Shown here in pieces: positions 1 through 7,801 of a DNA stretch of 15,416 bases; within the stretch, counting starts at the first letter, position 1, and every line of letters begins with the position of its first letter. Origin of the DNA: Lachnospiraceae bacterium (GTDB taxonomy: Bacteria; Bacillota; Clostridia; Lachnospirales; Lachnospiraceae); the NCBI GenBank assembly GCA_016293925.1, contig JAEDCX010000062.1, forward strand, positions 1-15,416, given 5' to 3'. The notes beneath the pieces were generated by a model. The model was not told the DNA's origin and made no database searches. It saw nothing but the letters and a program-made list of their open reading frames with translations. The position numbers and the translations under genes were made by a program.

Positions 1-2
1 AT

Positions 3-1580
3 GACGCAGACGCGGGGGAGGATGTAACATCGTCCTATGTGGTCACGCTTTATCCGACGATACAGTCCGATGTTCCGGATCCGGACGTGATTCGCGTGGG
101 GGAAACCTATTACATGGTCAGTACCACGATGAATCTGTGTCCGGGGGTCCCGATTATGAAATCGACGGATCTGGTGCATTGGCAGATCGTGAATTATGTG
201 TATGAGACGCTGGAGGATGATGACATCACAAATCTTGAGCATGGTGCAGACATGTATTCCCGCGGTTCCTGGGCGGCTTCCCTGAAATATGATGAGGATA
301 CTTCTCTCTATTATGTGGGATTTATGAGCAACAATCATGGGTTTTATGTCTATACAACAGCCGACATCGAGAATGGGTCCTGGACGAAGTATCATACGAC
401 GAGATGGTTTCATGATCCTGCTCTTTTCCTGGAGGATGGGAGACTGTATGTGATAACCGCAAGCGGCGGCAGCTGCAGAATCCAGGAACTTGCGTTGAAC
501 CCCGACGGCGGCATTGATATAGTTGGGGAAGAGAAAATACTGTTTACCTCCGGTGACTGGGGATTGTGGGAAGGAGCCCATGTGTATCATGTGAATGATG
601 CCTACTATGTGTTCGTGATTGCCTCTCCAACCGACAGATGGATCCGGACACAGCTGTGTTACCGGACCGATGACCTGTGGCAGGGAAAATGGGAAGAAAA
701 GACGATCTATCAGGGCGGCATCGGAAATTCGCAGGCAGGGCTTGCACAGGGCGGAATTGTGGATACCGTACAGGGGGACTGGTATGCTTTCGCCTTTCAG
801 GACCGGGGCGGAATAGGACGTTGTCCCTCGATTGTAGCAGTCAGGTGGGAGGATGGCTGGCCGATGATGGGTGTATATGACGCGGAAGGAAGATTTGTAA
901 CTAGGGATTACATGATCCGGATGGTGATCAATCTTCCGGAGAGCGGACAGGAGAACTGGTTCGTGGACTCGGATGAATTCGACTATAGAGAAGGTGAGAA
1001 ACTGAAACTCGTATGGCAGTGGAATCATAATCCGAGGAATGACTTCTGGTCCGTAACGGAGGCACCCGGATATCTGAGACTGACAACGGATGCAGTGGTT
1101 AACAACATCTGTTATGCACACAATTCCCTGACCCAGAGGACTGTGGGACCGAAATTTGAATCTGAGATCAAGATCAGTACCGATCATATGAAAGCAGGAG
1201 ATTATGCTGGATTGTGCGCCATGGCGGATCAGTATGCCATGGTCGGAGTTCTGTGTGATGAAGATGGTAAGAGACATATCTATCAGGCGAACGGATTGTT
1301 TCGGGAATCCTTTGATACCCCCAATGAAGTGGTGGAAACACCCCTTGCGGAGGGGCAGGAGGTATACTTGAAGATTGCGTATACATTCAAGTCGGGTTCT
1401 TCCGATAATGCATTGTTCTACTATAGTCTGGACGGTGTGAACTGGAACGCCATCGGAGAGCGGTTCCCACTGGGGTTCTCAACGGCGACCACATTTATGG
1501 GAACACGCACCTGGCTATTCCACTACGCAACCGAAACGGCCGGCGGATATGTGGACATTGATTATTACCGAGTGCGGTAG
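3..1580 (+). CDS. GH43-family glycosidase (beta-xylosidase/arabinofuranosidase type), 5' partial
   Basis: Glycoside hydrolase of family 43, which cleaves xylosidic or arabinosidic bonds in hemicellulose. Numbering from the GTG at 39, the expected catalytic triad is visible: base Asp14 in VPDPDVIRVG, pKa-modulating Asp126 in WFHDPALF and acid Glu178 in WEGAHVY. Residues of about 1-300 fit the five-bladed propeller; about 310-513 look like the beta-sandwich domain common at the C-terminus of GH43 xylosidases. The frame stays open to the left edge (DADAGEDVTSSYV precedes residue 1). The GTG at 39 has no well-placed ribosome binding site: the purine run at 15-21 lies about 17 bases away. I therefore infer that the gene starts upstream of the window, possibly with a signal peptide or another domain. 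It ends at TAG just before a terminator. The family call is firm; the exact substrate is not. Confidence 0.88.
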   Translation, partial: DADAGEDVTSSYVVTLYPTIQSDVPDPDVIRVGETYYMVSTTMNLCPGVPIMKSTDLVHWQIVNYVYETLEDDDITNLEHGADMYSRGSWAASLKYDEDTSLYYVGFMSNNHGFYVYTTADIENGSWTKYHTTRWFHDPALFLEDGRLYVITASGGSCRIQELALNPDGGIDIVGEEKILFTSGDWGLWEGAHVYHVNDAYYVFVIASPTDRWIRTQLCYRTDDLWQGKWEEKTIYQGGIGNSQAGLAQGGIVDTVQGDWYAFAFQDRGGIGRCPSIVAVRWEDGWPMMGVYDAEGRFVTRDYMIRMVINLPESGQENWFVDSDEFDYREGEKLKLVWQWNHNPRNDFWSVTEAPGYLRLTTDAVVNNICYAHNSLTQRTVGPKFESEIKISTDHMKAGDYAGLCAMADQYAMVGVLCDEDGKRHIYQANGLFRESFDTPNEVVETPLAEGQEVYLKIAYTFKSGSSDNALFYYSLDGVNWNAIGERFPLGFSTATTFMGTRTWLFHYATETAGGYVDIDYYRVR

Positions 1581-1591
1581 ATGATACACCG

Positions 1592-1628
1592 GAACCGGAG
1601 CGGCAAATGCTGTATCCGGTTCTTTTTT
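1592..1628 (+). terminator. Rho-independent terminator of the GH43 gene
   Basis: GAACCGGA (1592-1599) pairs perfectly with TCCGGTTC (1615-1622). An inner CGGCA/TGCTG helix extends the stem, and six T residues follow at 1623-1628. It lies 11 bases after the GH43 stop codon. Confidence 0.9.
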
Positions 1629-1634
1629 GGATGA

Positions 1635-1668
1635 TTTAAGGATTCTTTAATAATTCCCGTGGTATTGT
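1635..1668 (+). promoter_or_regulatory. Candidate response-regulator site and promoter of the ABC/two-component unit
   Basis: Two tandem 11-bp copies, TTTAAGGATTC (1635-1645) and TTTAATAATTC (1646-1656), match at 9 of 11 positions. They sit 7 bases before TATTGT (1663-1668), a possible -10 box. The -35 position would fall inside the repeat and has no good hexamer, as expected of an activator-dependent promoter. Tandem half-sites one helical turn apart are typical of OmpR/PhoB-family regulators, and one is encoded downstream at 4865. Binding is inferred. Confidence 0.5.
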
Positions 1669-1696
1669 GGACACAAGATAAAGCGCGGAGGTTGAT

Positions 1697-2008
1697 ATGA
1701 TACGTAATATTCTGCAAAAAGATTTGAAACGAAAAAGAACAATGAACATCATCATTTTGCTGTTCGTTATTCTGGCAACTCTGTTTGTGGCCAGCAGTGT
1801 CAGCAATATTGTGACGGTCATGAACGGGACCGGTTACTATTTTGAACAGGCCGGACTCGGTGATTACACGATTATGTCCATGGGGGAACGATCCGGAGAC
1901 GGATTCGAGAGTGTCCTCCGGAAGATCCCGGAGGTAAAAGAGTATCTCGTATTGATGAGGTCATCTATGCCTCACAGGATGCCTTTACGGCAAACGGCGA
2001 GAGCGTAA
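1697..2008 (+). CDS. N-terminal fragment of FtsX-type ABC transporter permease (frameshifted)
   Basis: First 103 codons of a permease that continues in another frame at 2020-4062. The start is well supported: ATG at 1697 with GGAGG at 1687-1691. The first 14 residues are basic and cytoplasmic. Residues of about 15-39 form one membrane helix, followed by the start of an extracytoplasmic domain (GYYFEQAGLGDYTIMSMGER). After about residue 84 (EVKEY) the frame reads into unrelated sequence and stops at 2006-2008. The -1 frame is open from 1864 and reads RIDEVIYASQDAF across the same bases, which continues the domain naturally. A one-base loss (or two-base gain) near 1936-1953 explains this. The full-length reading would be about 788 residues, a normal size for two-repeat FtsX permeases. 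Confidence 0.75.
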   Translation: MIRNILQKDLKRKRTMNIIILLFVILATLFVASSVSNIVTVMNGTGYYFEQAGLGDYTIMSMGERSGDGFESVLRKIPEVKEYLVLMRSSMPHRMPLRQTARA

Positions 2009-2019
2009 CCTGCCGAAAT

Positions 2020-4062
2020 GTGGTTATGATGCAGAGTCTGGAGGACGCACAATTGAAGTTCTTCGACGAAGATAACCGAGTGGTGGATTCTGTGGAACCC
2101 GGGCGTGCATATGTGACCAGCGATTTCCTAAAACGGAATCATCTGTCCGTCGGAGATCAACTGACAATCCAGCACAATAGTGTGAATGTGACATTGACGA
2201 TTGCAGGTCGATTGAAGGACGCAATGTTTGGCTCTACCTTTATGGGGAATGTCAGAATCCTGATGAGCGCGGAAGATTTTGCAGGGTTTCAGGAGGACGA
2301 GGTTATCCGGCAATATTATCGAGGACAGATCTGTTACATAGACACCGACAATCCCAAAGCACTGTCGTCGCAGATGGGAGATGTGGAAGGAATTGCATTT
2401 GACGGCCCGGCATCCATGATCCGGATGTGTTATGTTATGGATATGGTCATTGCAGGGGTATTGATTGTTGTAAGTATCTGTCTTATTTTGGTTTCTTTTG
2501 TCGTGCTGAAATTTACAATAACATTCACGCTGCAGGAGGAATTCCGGGAGATCGGCGTCATGAAAGCGATCGGAATCAAGAACCGCAGGATTCGCAGTAT
2601 CTATCTAATCAAATACCTGGCGCTTGCCATTGTGGGGGCGGGCATCGGACTGGCAGGAAGTATTCCGTTTGCCAATATGCTGCTGAAATCCGTCAGCGAG
2701 AATATGGTGCTGGGCAGTGACAATACCGTATGGCTGAATGTGATCAGTGTGTGTGTCGTAGTCCTGGTGATCGTGGGATATGCATACCGGTGTACCGGGA
2801 AACTGAAGAAGTATGCCCCGATGGATGCGATCAGAAGCGGTCAGACCGGAGAACGATTCCGTAAGAAGTCCATTTACCGGCTGGGCAGGAGTCATCTCAA
2901 ACCTTCCGGTTACATGGCAGTCAACGATGTGCTGAGCAGTCCGAAACGATATCTGACCATCGTACTGGCATTCAGCATCTGTGCAATGCTGGTATTTATT
3001 CTGGTAAATACGACAGAGACCATGAAAAGTGACAGGCTGGCGTATACTTTCGGAAAAGTCAGTGATGCATATTACACAGATGTGAATGCTTCCATGAAAA
3101 ATATGCACGGCGAGGGTCATGCGGTCATGGAGCAAAAACTGGATGAATTGGAGGACATTCTGGCGGAAAACGGAATGCCTGCCAAAGCCAGTGTGGAAGC
3201 ATGGTACAAATATAAAGTTTCCTTCGGGGATGTGGAGTATAAGATTACCTGTATGCAGGGAATCCGCACCCGGATCACGGACTATGTATACAGTAAAGGG
3301 ACGGTACCGCGGAATGCACATGAGATTGCAATCACGGAACAGATTGCCGATAAAATCGGTGCCGGAATCGGGGATACGGTACAGATTACCATCGGTGATG
3401 TGACAGATTCCTATATGATCACGGCATATTTTCAGAGCATGAATCAGATGGGGGAGGTTATTCGAATCCACGAAGAAGTACCAACGGATCTGAGAGACTG
3501 TTCCGGACTCATGTCCTTCCAGTTTGATTTCACGGATCATCCGTCCCAGCGGGAGATTGACAGGAGAGTGGAGGAGATGAAGCGGATCTTTGACAGCGAT
3601 ACCGTATTCAATGCGGCAGAATATTCCGTAGATTGTATCGGTGTTGTGGGAATGATGGAGAGTGTCGGTTTTCTGCTGCTGGGAATTACACTGCTGGTGG
3701 TGATTCTGGTATCCATCCTGATGGAACGGTCTTTCATCTCCGATGAGAAGAATGAGATTGCGATCCTGAAGGCGGTGGGGTTCCGGGATGCCTGTATCAT
3801 CGGGTGGCATGTAAAGAGAATGCTTCTGGTCAGTCTGGTGGCTGTGGCAATCGCCGTGGCGCTGGCTGTTCCGATGACAAAGCTGTGCGTTACACCGATT
3901 TTCGGTATGATGGGACTGAAGCATCTGCAATATGAGATCAATCCGTGGAAGGTATGTCTGATCTATCCGGGCATTATTCTCGGGGCGACGGTGATAACAA
4001 CCTATCTGACGGCAAGATATACGAAGAAGATCAACCCATCCGATACAGCAAGCATTGAATAG
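2020..4062 (+). CDS. FtsX-type ABC transporter permease, main part (downstream of frameshift)
   Basis: Membrane subunit of an ABC exporter or lipid-/peptide-active transporter. It holds the rest of the first extracytoplasmic domain, three helices (near VIAGVLIVVSICLILVSF, YLALAIVGAGIGLAG, VISVCVVVLVIVGYAY), a fourth before the second soluble domain (RYLTIVLAFSICAMLVFIL), and three more at the C-terminus. The two FtsX repeats are marked by EEFREIGVMKAIGIKNRRI and DEKNEIAILKAVGFRDACI. With the upstream fragment this gives eight helices in a 4+4 plan. The GTG at 2020 has no ribosome binding site and the frame is open back to 1864, so it is the 3' part of one gene, not a separate start. Two extracytoplasmic domains argue against a classical BceB. 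The ATPase follows after 15 bases. The substrate is unknown; antimicrobial peptide handling is inferred from the neighbouring two-component system. Confidence 0.85.
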   Translation: MVMMQSLEDAQLKFFDEDNRVVDSVEPGRAYVTSDFLKRNHLSVGDQLTIQHNSVNVTLTIAGRLKDAMFGSTFMGNVRILMSAEDFAGFQEDEVIRQYYRGQICYIDTDNPKALSSQMGDVEGIAFDGPASMIRMCYVMDMVIAGVLIVVSICLILVSFVVLKFTITFTLQEEFREIGVMKAIGIKNRRIRSIYLIKYLALAIVGAGIGLAGSIPFANMLLKSVSENMVLGSDNTVWLNVISVCVVVLVIVGYAYRCTGKLKKYAPMDAIRSGQTGERFRKKSIYRLGRSHLKPSGYMAVNDVLSSPKRYLTIVLAFSICAMLVFILVNTTETMKSDRLAYTFGKVSDAYYTDVNASMKNMHGEGHAVMEQKLDELEDILAENGMPAKASVEAWYKYKVSFGDVEYKITCMQGIRTRITDYVYSKGTVPRNAHEIAITEQIADKIGAGIGDTVQITIGDVTDSYMITAYFQSMNQMGEVIRIHEEVPTDLRDCSGLMSFQFDFTDHPSQREIDRRVEEMKRIFDSDTVFNAAEYSVDCIGVVGMMESVGFLLLGITLLVVILVSILMERSFISDEKNEIAILKAVGFRDACIIGWHVKRMLLVSLVAVAIAVALAVPMTKLCVTPIFGMMGLKHLQYEINPWKVCLIYPGIILGATVITTYLTARYTKKINPSDTASIE

Positions 4063-4077
4063 CAGGAGGAAAAGAGA

Positions 4078-4845
4078 ATGGAAACAATCATCAAGGTGAC
4101 AGACCTGTGTAAATCATATATCGTAGACAAGAGACAGAATAATGTATTGAAAAATGTGAATCTGGAGATTGAAGAGGGGGAGATGGTGGCTGTTATGGGA
4201 CCATCCGGTTCCGGCAAATCAACCCTGCTCTATGCAGTGTCGGGAATGGACCGGGCAACCGGCGGGGAGATTCTGTTCCGTGGCAGGGATATTACCAGAC
4301 TGAATCAGACAGAGCTTGCGGGACTTCGTCTGGAGGAAATGGGATTTATCTTCCAGCAGATGTATATGTTGAAGAATCTGACGATTCTGGATAATATTAT
4401 TCTGCCGGCCATGCAGCGCGAAGACAACAGGGAGAGCCGGGCGGCAATCGTGAAACGGGGACAGGATATCATGCGCAAATTGGATATTATCGAGATTGCG
4501 GATAACGATATCAATGAAGTGTCCGGCGGACAGCTGCAGCGTGCCTGCATCTGCCGGAGTCTCATCAATCATCCGAAGATTATCTTCGCAGATGAACCCA
4601 CCGGTGCACTGAACCGCTCCTCATCCGATGAAGTCATGGAGGAACTCTTGCGAATAAATGCTTCCGGAACTACAATAATGATGGTGACACATGATGTCAA
4701 AGTTGCCGCCAGATGTCAGAGGGTTATTTATCTGGTGGACGGCAACATCAAGGGAGATTACGAACTGGGACATATGACAAGTGGGGATCAGCTCAGAGAC
4801 AGAGAACGTGCAGTAAACAACTGGCTTATGGAGATGGGCTGGTAG
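4078..4845 (+). CDS. ABC transporter ATP-binding protein (MacB/LolD/SalX type)
   Basis: ATPase partner of the upstream permease, cytoplasmic, 255 residues. Visible motifs: Walker A GPSGSGKST at 41-49, Q-loop in FIFQQMYML, signature SGGQLQR at 149-155, Walker B ending Asp172-Glu173 in ADEPTGALN, and H-loop His205 in MVTHD. GALN after Walker B and the short length are typical of the MacB/LolD/SalX group, whose members pair with FtsX-type permeases. AGGAGG at 4064-4069 lies 8 bases before ATG, directly after the permease stop. The gene is intact, so ATPase function does not depend on the permease frameshift. The response regulator starts 19 bases downstream, consistent with one transcript. Confidence 0.95.
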   Translation: METIIKVTDLCKSYIVDKRQNNVLKNVNLEIEEGEMVAVMGPSGSGKSTLLYAVSGMDRATGGEILFRGRDITRLNQTELAGLRLEEMGFIFQQMYMLKNLTILDNIILPAMQREDNRESRAAIVKRGQDIMRKLDIIEIADNDINEVSGGQLQRACICRSLINHPKIIFADEPTGALNRSSSDEVMEELLRINASGTTIMMVTHDVKVAARCQRVIYLVDGNIKGDYELGHMTSGDQLRDRERAVNNWLMEMGW

Positions 4846-4864
4846 AGGATGGAAGGAAACGTAC

Positions 4865-5536
4865 ATGACGCAGACCGATATTCTGATTGTGGAGGATGAC
4901 AAGAATATAGCCGCTCTGCTGGGGGATTTCTGCAGGGCGAAAGGATATGTGGTGACCGTGGCCGGTGACGGAGATAAGGCGGTTCACCTGTTTGAAACCT
5001 ATGGCGCGAGGCTGATCATCCTGGACATCATGCTTCCCGGCATGGATGGATTCGGGATTCTGTCCCGGATCCGCAGAGACTGTAATACGCCGGTGCTGAT
5101 CGTATCTGCCCGGGATTCCAAGGAGGACAAATTGAAAGGGATTCTGGGTGGTGCCGATGACTATATCGAGAAACCCTTTGACATTGATATTCTGCTGGCC
5201 AAAATCGACGGAATTTTCCGACGACGTTACGGAAGAGAGGAATTGAGCGCCGGAGATATCCGCGTGGATCTTCAGGGGAAAACAGTCTATCGGGGAGAGA
5301 AACAGGTGGATGTGACTGCCAAGGAGTATGAGCTTCTGGTGCTCCTTATGGAACACACGGACAAGGTGCTGGACAAGGATTATCTTTTCCGGGAGGTCTG
5401 GGGAATGGACAGTGAATCGGAACAACAGACACTGACGGTCCATATGAAATGGCTTCGGTCAAAGCTGGAAGAGGATCCGAAGAATCCGGTTCATCTGCAG
5501 ACTGTATGGGGGATCGGCTACAAATTCGTAGAATAG
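4865..5536 (+). CDS. OmpR/PhoB-family response regulator
   Basis: DNA-binding half of a two-component system, 223 residues. The receiver domain covers residues of about 4-118, with acidic pocket Glu10/Asp11/Asp12, phospho-acceptor Asp54 (LDIMLPGMDG), Ser81 in VSARD and Lys103 in EKPFD. The C-terminal winged helix (about 128-223) contains TAKEYELLVLLMEH, the recognition-helix region TLTVHMKWLRSKLEED and the closing VWGIGYKF. It is expected to control the transporter genes in front of it, and the tandem 11-bp repeat at 1635-1656 is the best candidate target. The start ATG at 4865 is preceded by GGAAGGAAA at 4850-4859 or nearby. The kinase gene follows after 9 bases. Confidence 0.95.
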   Translation: MTQTDILIVEDDKNIAALLGDFCRAKGYVVTVAGDGDKAVHLFETYGARLIILDIMLPGMDGFGILSRIRRDCNTPVLIVSARDSKEDKLKGILGGADDYIEKPFDIDILLAKIDGIFRRRYGREELSAGDIRVDLQGKTVYRGEKQVDVTAKEYELLVLLMEHTDKVLDKDYLFREVWGMDSESEQQTLTVHMKWLRSKLEEDPKNPVHLQTVWGIGYKFVE

Positions 5537-5545
5537 GAGCGCATT

Positions 5546-6805
5546 GTGAGAAGGTATCGCGTATTGTGCATGATCATTGCCCTGCTGTTCCTGGGGGCAG
5601 TGATTGTCGTGAATATAAGTCTGCAGGCTGAAAAAGAGCAGCTTGACCGACCGTATATGGTGGAGATTGCCGGATTGGCGGAACGGATGAATGCAGAGGG
5701 GAGTGCATCGTTGGATGAAACCGGGGAGGGGAACCTGCCGGAACGGAACGGGTGCCGGTATGTTACCGCAGTGATCCCCTGTGAGAAGGAATCCGATCTG
5801 GTGGCAGCCGGTACGGAGGATTACTGTATTCGGGAAGTAAATGGGCAGCTGTATCGGTTTGAGTACAGGACAGGCAGTAACCGGACGAGAATGACTGTGA
5901 TAGTCAATTCTGTGCTAACCGGGATCGGATTGCTTCTTTTCGGCGTTCTTTTCTATGTGGGCGCAAAGATCATCGCACCATTTCACCGACTGGAGCAGGT
6001 TCCCGGTGAACTGGCAAAAGGGAATCTGTCTACGCCGATTCCGGAGGACCGAAATAAGTTTTTCCATCGGTTTATCTGGGGTACGAATATGCTTCGGGAG
6101 AGTCTGGAGGAGCGGCGGGAGCGGGAACTGGAAATGCACAGGGACAAGAAAATGCTGTTGCTGTCTCTGACCCATGATATCAAAACACCGCTTTCCGTGA
6201 TCAAACTGAATGTTCAGGCATTGCAGAAGAAACTCTACCGGGATGAGGAGAGACGTGGAAGGGCGCTTACGGATATCAGTGGCAAGGTGGATGAGATCGA
6301 AAGGTATGTCACACAGATTGTGGCGGCATCCCGGGAGGATTTTCTGGATCTTACCGTGCGGGAGGAAGAGTTTTATCTGTCGGATCTGTTGCGACGTGTC
6401 CGGGACTATTACAGTCCCAGACTGGAACTTCGGAAAACGGAATTCCGGATAGAAGAATACAGGGATTGTCTTCTGGCAGGGGATGAGGCCCGGCTGGAGG
6501 AGGTTCTGCAGAATATTATCGAGAATGCAGTGAAATACGGTGACGGAGAACGGATCCGGATTGAAACGGGCCGGGAAGACGGATGTGTCCTGATCTCGGT
6601 GGCGAATACCGGGGAGGCGCTCGGGCAGGATGAGATGTGGAAGCTGTTTGACAGCTTTTACCGTGGTTCCAATGTGGGCAGGCAGCCGGGCAGCGGACTC
6701 GGACTGTATATATGCCGCCGTCTGATGGCGAACATGAATGGAGATATTTTCGCCCGGTACAGGGACGGAGAATTCATTATGACAGTGGTTGTCCGGATGA
6801 GTTAG
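5546..6805 (+). CDS. Membrane sensor histidine kinase
   Basis: Kinase partner of the upstream regulator, 419 residues, GTG start at 5546 with AGGAG at 5535-5539. Helix one spans about 6-26 and helix two about 116-141. The roughly 90 residues between them form the extracytoplasmic sensing domain, which contains two Cys (CRYVTAVIPC). A HAMP-like linker follows (about 142-190). The H-box SLTHDIKTPLSVIKLN carries phospho-acceptor His210, the N-box has Asn327 (IIENAVKY) and the G2 box reads GSGLGLYICRR. The first G box is VANTGEAL, with Asn where DxG is usual; this variant is common in Firmicute kinases and need not mean loss of activity. The ligand is unknown. No terminator is visible after the stop. 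Confidence 0.93.
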   Translation: MRRYRVLCMIIALLFLGAVIVVNISLQAEKEQLDRPYMVEIAGLAERMNAEGSASLDETGEGNLPERNGCRYVTAVIPCEKESDLVAAGTEDYCIREVNGQLYRFEYRTGSNRTRMTVIVNSVLTGIGLLLFGVLFYVGAKIIAPFHRLEQVPGELAKGNLSTPIPEDRNKFFHRFIWGTNMLRESLEERRERELEMHRDKKMLLLSLTHDIKTPLSVIKLNVQALQKKLYRDEERRGRALTDISGKVDEIERYVTQIVAASREDFLDLTVREEEFYLSDLLRRVRDYYSPRLELRKTEFRIEEYRDCLLAGDEARLEEVLQNIIENAVKYGDGERIRIETGREDGCVLISVANTGEALGQDEMWKLFDSFYRGSNVGRQPGSGLGLYICRRLMANMNGDIFARYRDGEFIMTVVVRMS

Positions 6806-6830
6806 AAGAATTCCGACACGGATTATGAGG

Positions 6831-6844
6831 CATACGATCGTATG
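6831..6844. repeat. 14-bp perfect palindrome
   Basis: CATACGATCGTATG reads the same on both strands. It lies 25 bases after the kinase stop codon, about 105 bases upstream of the -35 box of the FNT promoter. It could be a dimeric regulator site. It has no T tract and is too short to be a convincing terminator. Confidence 0.45.
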
Positions 6845-6892
6845 ATTGCGCTGTGAAGAGGCGGGGAACCGGGGAGTATGTTGTCAAGGCGT

Positions 6893-6928
6893 ATGCTGCG
6901 TAGAATATGTGTGCATGATGCGTAGAAT
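6893..6928 (+). repeat. Direct repeat, 14 bp, 22-bp period, upstream of the FNT promoter
   Basis: ATGCTGCGTAGAAT (6893-6906) and ATGATGCGTAGAAT (6915-6928) match at 13 of 14 positions. They are spaced 22 bp apart, two helical turns, and end 7 bases before the candidate -35 box. A weaker related string, CGTATGATTGCG, lies at 6839-6850. The placement suits an activator site; binding is inferred. Confidence 0.55.
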
Positions 6929-6935
6929 TTGGTAG

Positions 6936-6964
6936 ATGACAGATTATCTGAAATGTGCTATCAT
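6936..6964 (+). promoter_or_regulatory. Promoter of the FNT channel gene
   Basis: ATGACA (6936-6941, 5 of 6 to consensus), a 17-base spacer, and TATCAT (6959-6964, 5 of 6) with the extended -10 TG at 6956-6957. Transcription would start near 6971, about 40 bases before the start codon. Confidence 0.7.
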
Positions 6965-7010
6965 ATCTGTTGGATTTTGTATTTTGGTGTATTTTTCGGA
7001 GGAGACAGGT

Positions 7011-7778
7011 ATGTATATCGCAGACATTGATACAGCAGCCGGAGCGGCGGCGAATAAAGCAGAAGTTCTGAACAAGCATTTCGGTAAATATTTCCTGAGG
7101 TCTGTCATGGCGGGATTCTATATGGTTGTGGCTACCCTTCTGTCCAATGTATCTGCAGCAGTGCTGTATCAGGTGGAGGCTTACAGACCCTTTGCAAAAC
7201 TGACGGGTGCATTGTTGTTCTCCATCGCCATTGTTCTGATTGTATTCATCGGAGGAGAATTGTTTACGGGGAACAACATGACGATGGCGCTCGGAGTCTA
7301 TCATAAGAGAGTGAAGGTTGCGGATATGCTGAAGGTATGGGTGGTAAGCTATATCGGGAATTTCGTTGGTGCCTTTGTGTTGAGTGCGATCTTCGTTGGC
7401 AGCGGTGCATCCAAGGGAATCATGATTGACTACTACAACAGCTTTATTCCGGCGAAGATCTCTGCACCGGCGATGGAATTGTTCTTAAGAGGCATTTTGT
7501 GTAATTTCATGGTGTGCCTTGCTGTCTGGACCGGAACCAGAATGAAGAGCGAGAGCGGAAAATTGATCGTGATGTTCTGCGTGATTATGACCTTTGTTGT
7601 CTCGGGCTTTGAACACTGTATCGCGAATATGGGGACGTTCCCCATCGCATATATGTTGCTTGGCGGTCTTGATATGGGACTTGTCATGAAGAGCATGCTG
7701 TTCGTGACGCTTGGAAATATCGTTGGGGGTGCGGTTCTGCTGGCACTTCCGCTGAAACTGATGAGTTATGACAAATAA
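7011..7778 (+). CDS. Formate/nitrite transporter (FNT) family channel
   Basis: Pentameric membrane channel for small monovalent anions (formate, nitrite, hydrosulfide), 255 residues. The start is ATG 7011, with GGAGGAG at 6998-7004; an upstream in-frame start at 6936 has no ribosome binding site and would overlap the promoter. FNT hallmarks: GGELFTGNNM after the second helix, RGILCNFMVCLAVW, and GFEHCIANM with the central His. Six hydrophobic helices can be drawn, for example around MVVATLLSNVSAAVLY, LLFSIAIVLIVFIGG, WVVSYIGNFVGAFVLSAIF and FVTLGNIVGGAVLLAL. The gene has its own promoter and terminator. No pyruvate formate-lyase, nitrite reductase or sulfite reductase gene is adjacent, so the ion carried cannot be decided from context. 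Confidence 0.93.
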   Translation: MYIADIDTAAGAAANKAEVLNKHFGKYFLRSVMAGFYMVVATLLSNVSAAVLYQVEAYRPFAKLTGALLFSIAIVLIVFIGGELFTGNNMTMALGVYHKRVKVADMLKVWVVSYIGNFVGAFVLSAIFVGSGASKGIMIDYYNSFIPAKISAPAMELFLRGILCNFMVCLAVWTGTRMKSESGKLIVMFCVIMTFVVSGFEHCIANMGTFPIAYMLLGGLDMGLVMKSMLFVTLGNIVGGAVLLALPLKLMSYDK

Positions 7779-7801
7779 TGAAATGCAGGATACGGATATG
7801 G

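Noticed and set aside
1..20. Similarity of the first 11 bases to the start of the response-regulator gene at 4865
   Set aside because: Only ATGACGCAGAC is shared, and the first reading stops after eight codons. Chance match.
1930..1956. Programmed -1 frameshifting as explanation for the split permease
   Set aside because: Only a short T-AAAA-G run is present, with no X-XXY-YYZ slippery heptamer and no obvious downstream pseudoknot. Intact homologues of this permease type are normally read in one frame.
2605..3930. 441-codon open frame on the minus strand
   Set aside because: It lies wholly within the permease gene, has a His/Gln/Cys-rich composition typical of an antisense shadow, and has no ribosome binding site or recognisable domain.
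1697..6805. Classical BceAB-RS bacitracin-type module
   Set aside because: The permease has a 4+4 helix plan with two extracytoplasmic domains and the kinase has a sizeable sensing domain, unlike the short-loop Bce kinase and the ten-helix BceB.
6936..7010. Longer N-terminus for the FNT protein (start at 6936)
   Set aside because: It lacks a ribosome binding site and runs through the promoter. ATG 7011 has GGAGGAG at the right distance and gives the usual family N-terminus.
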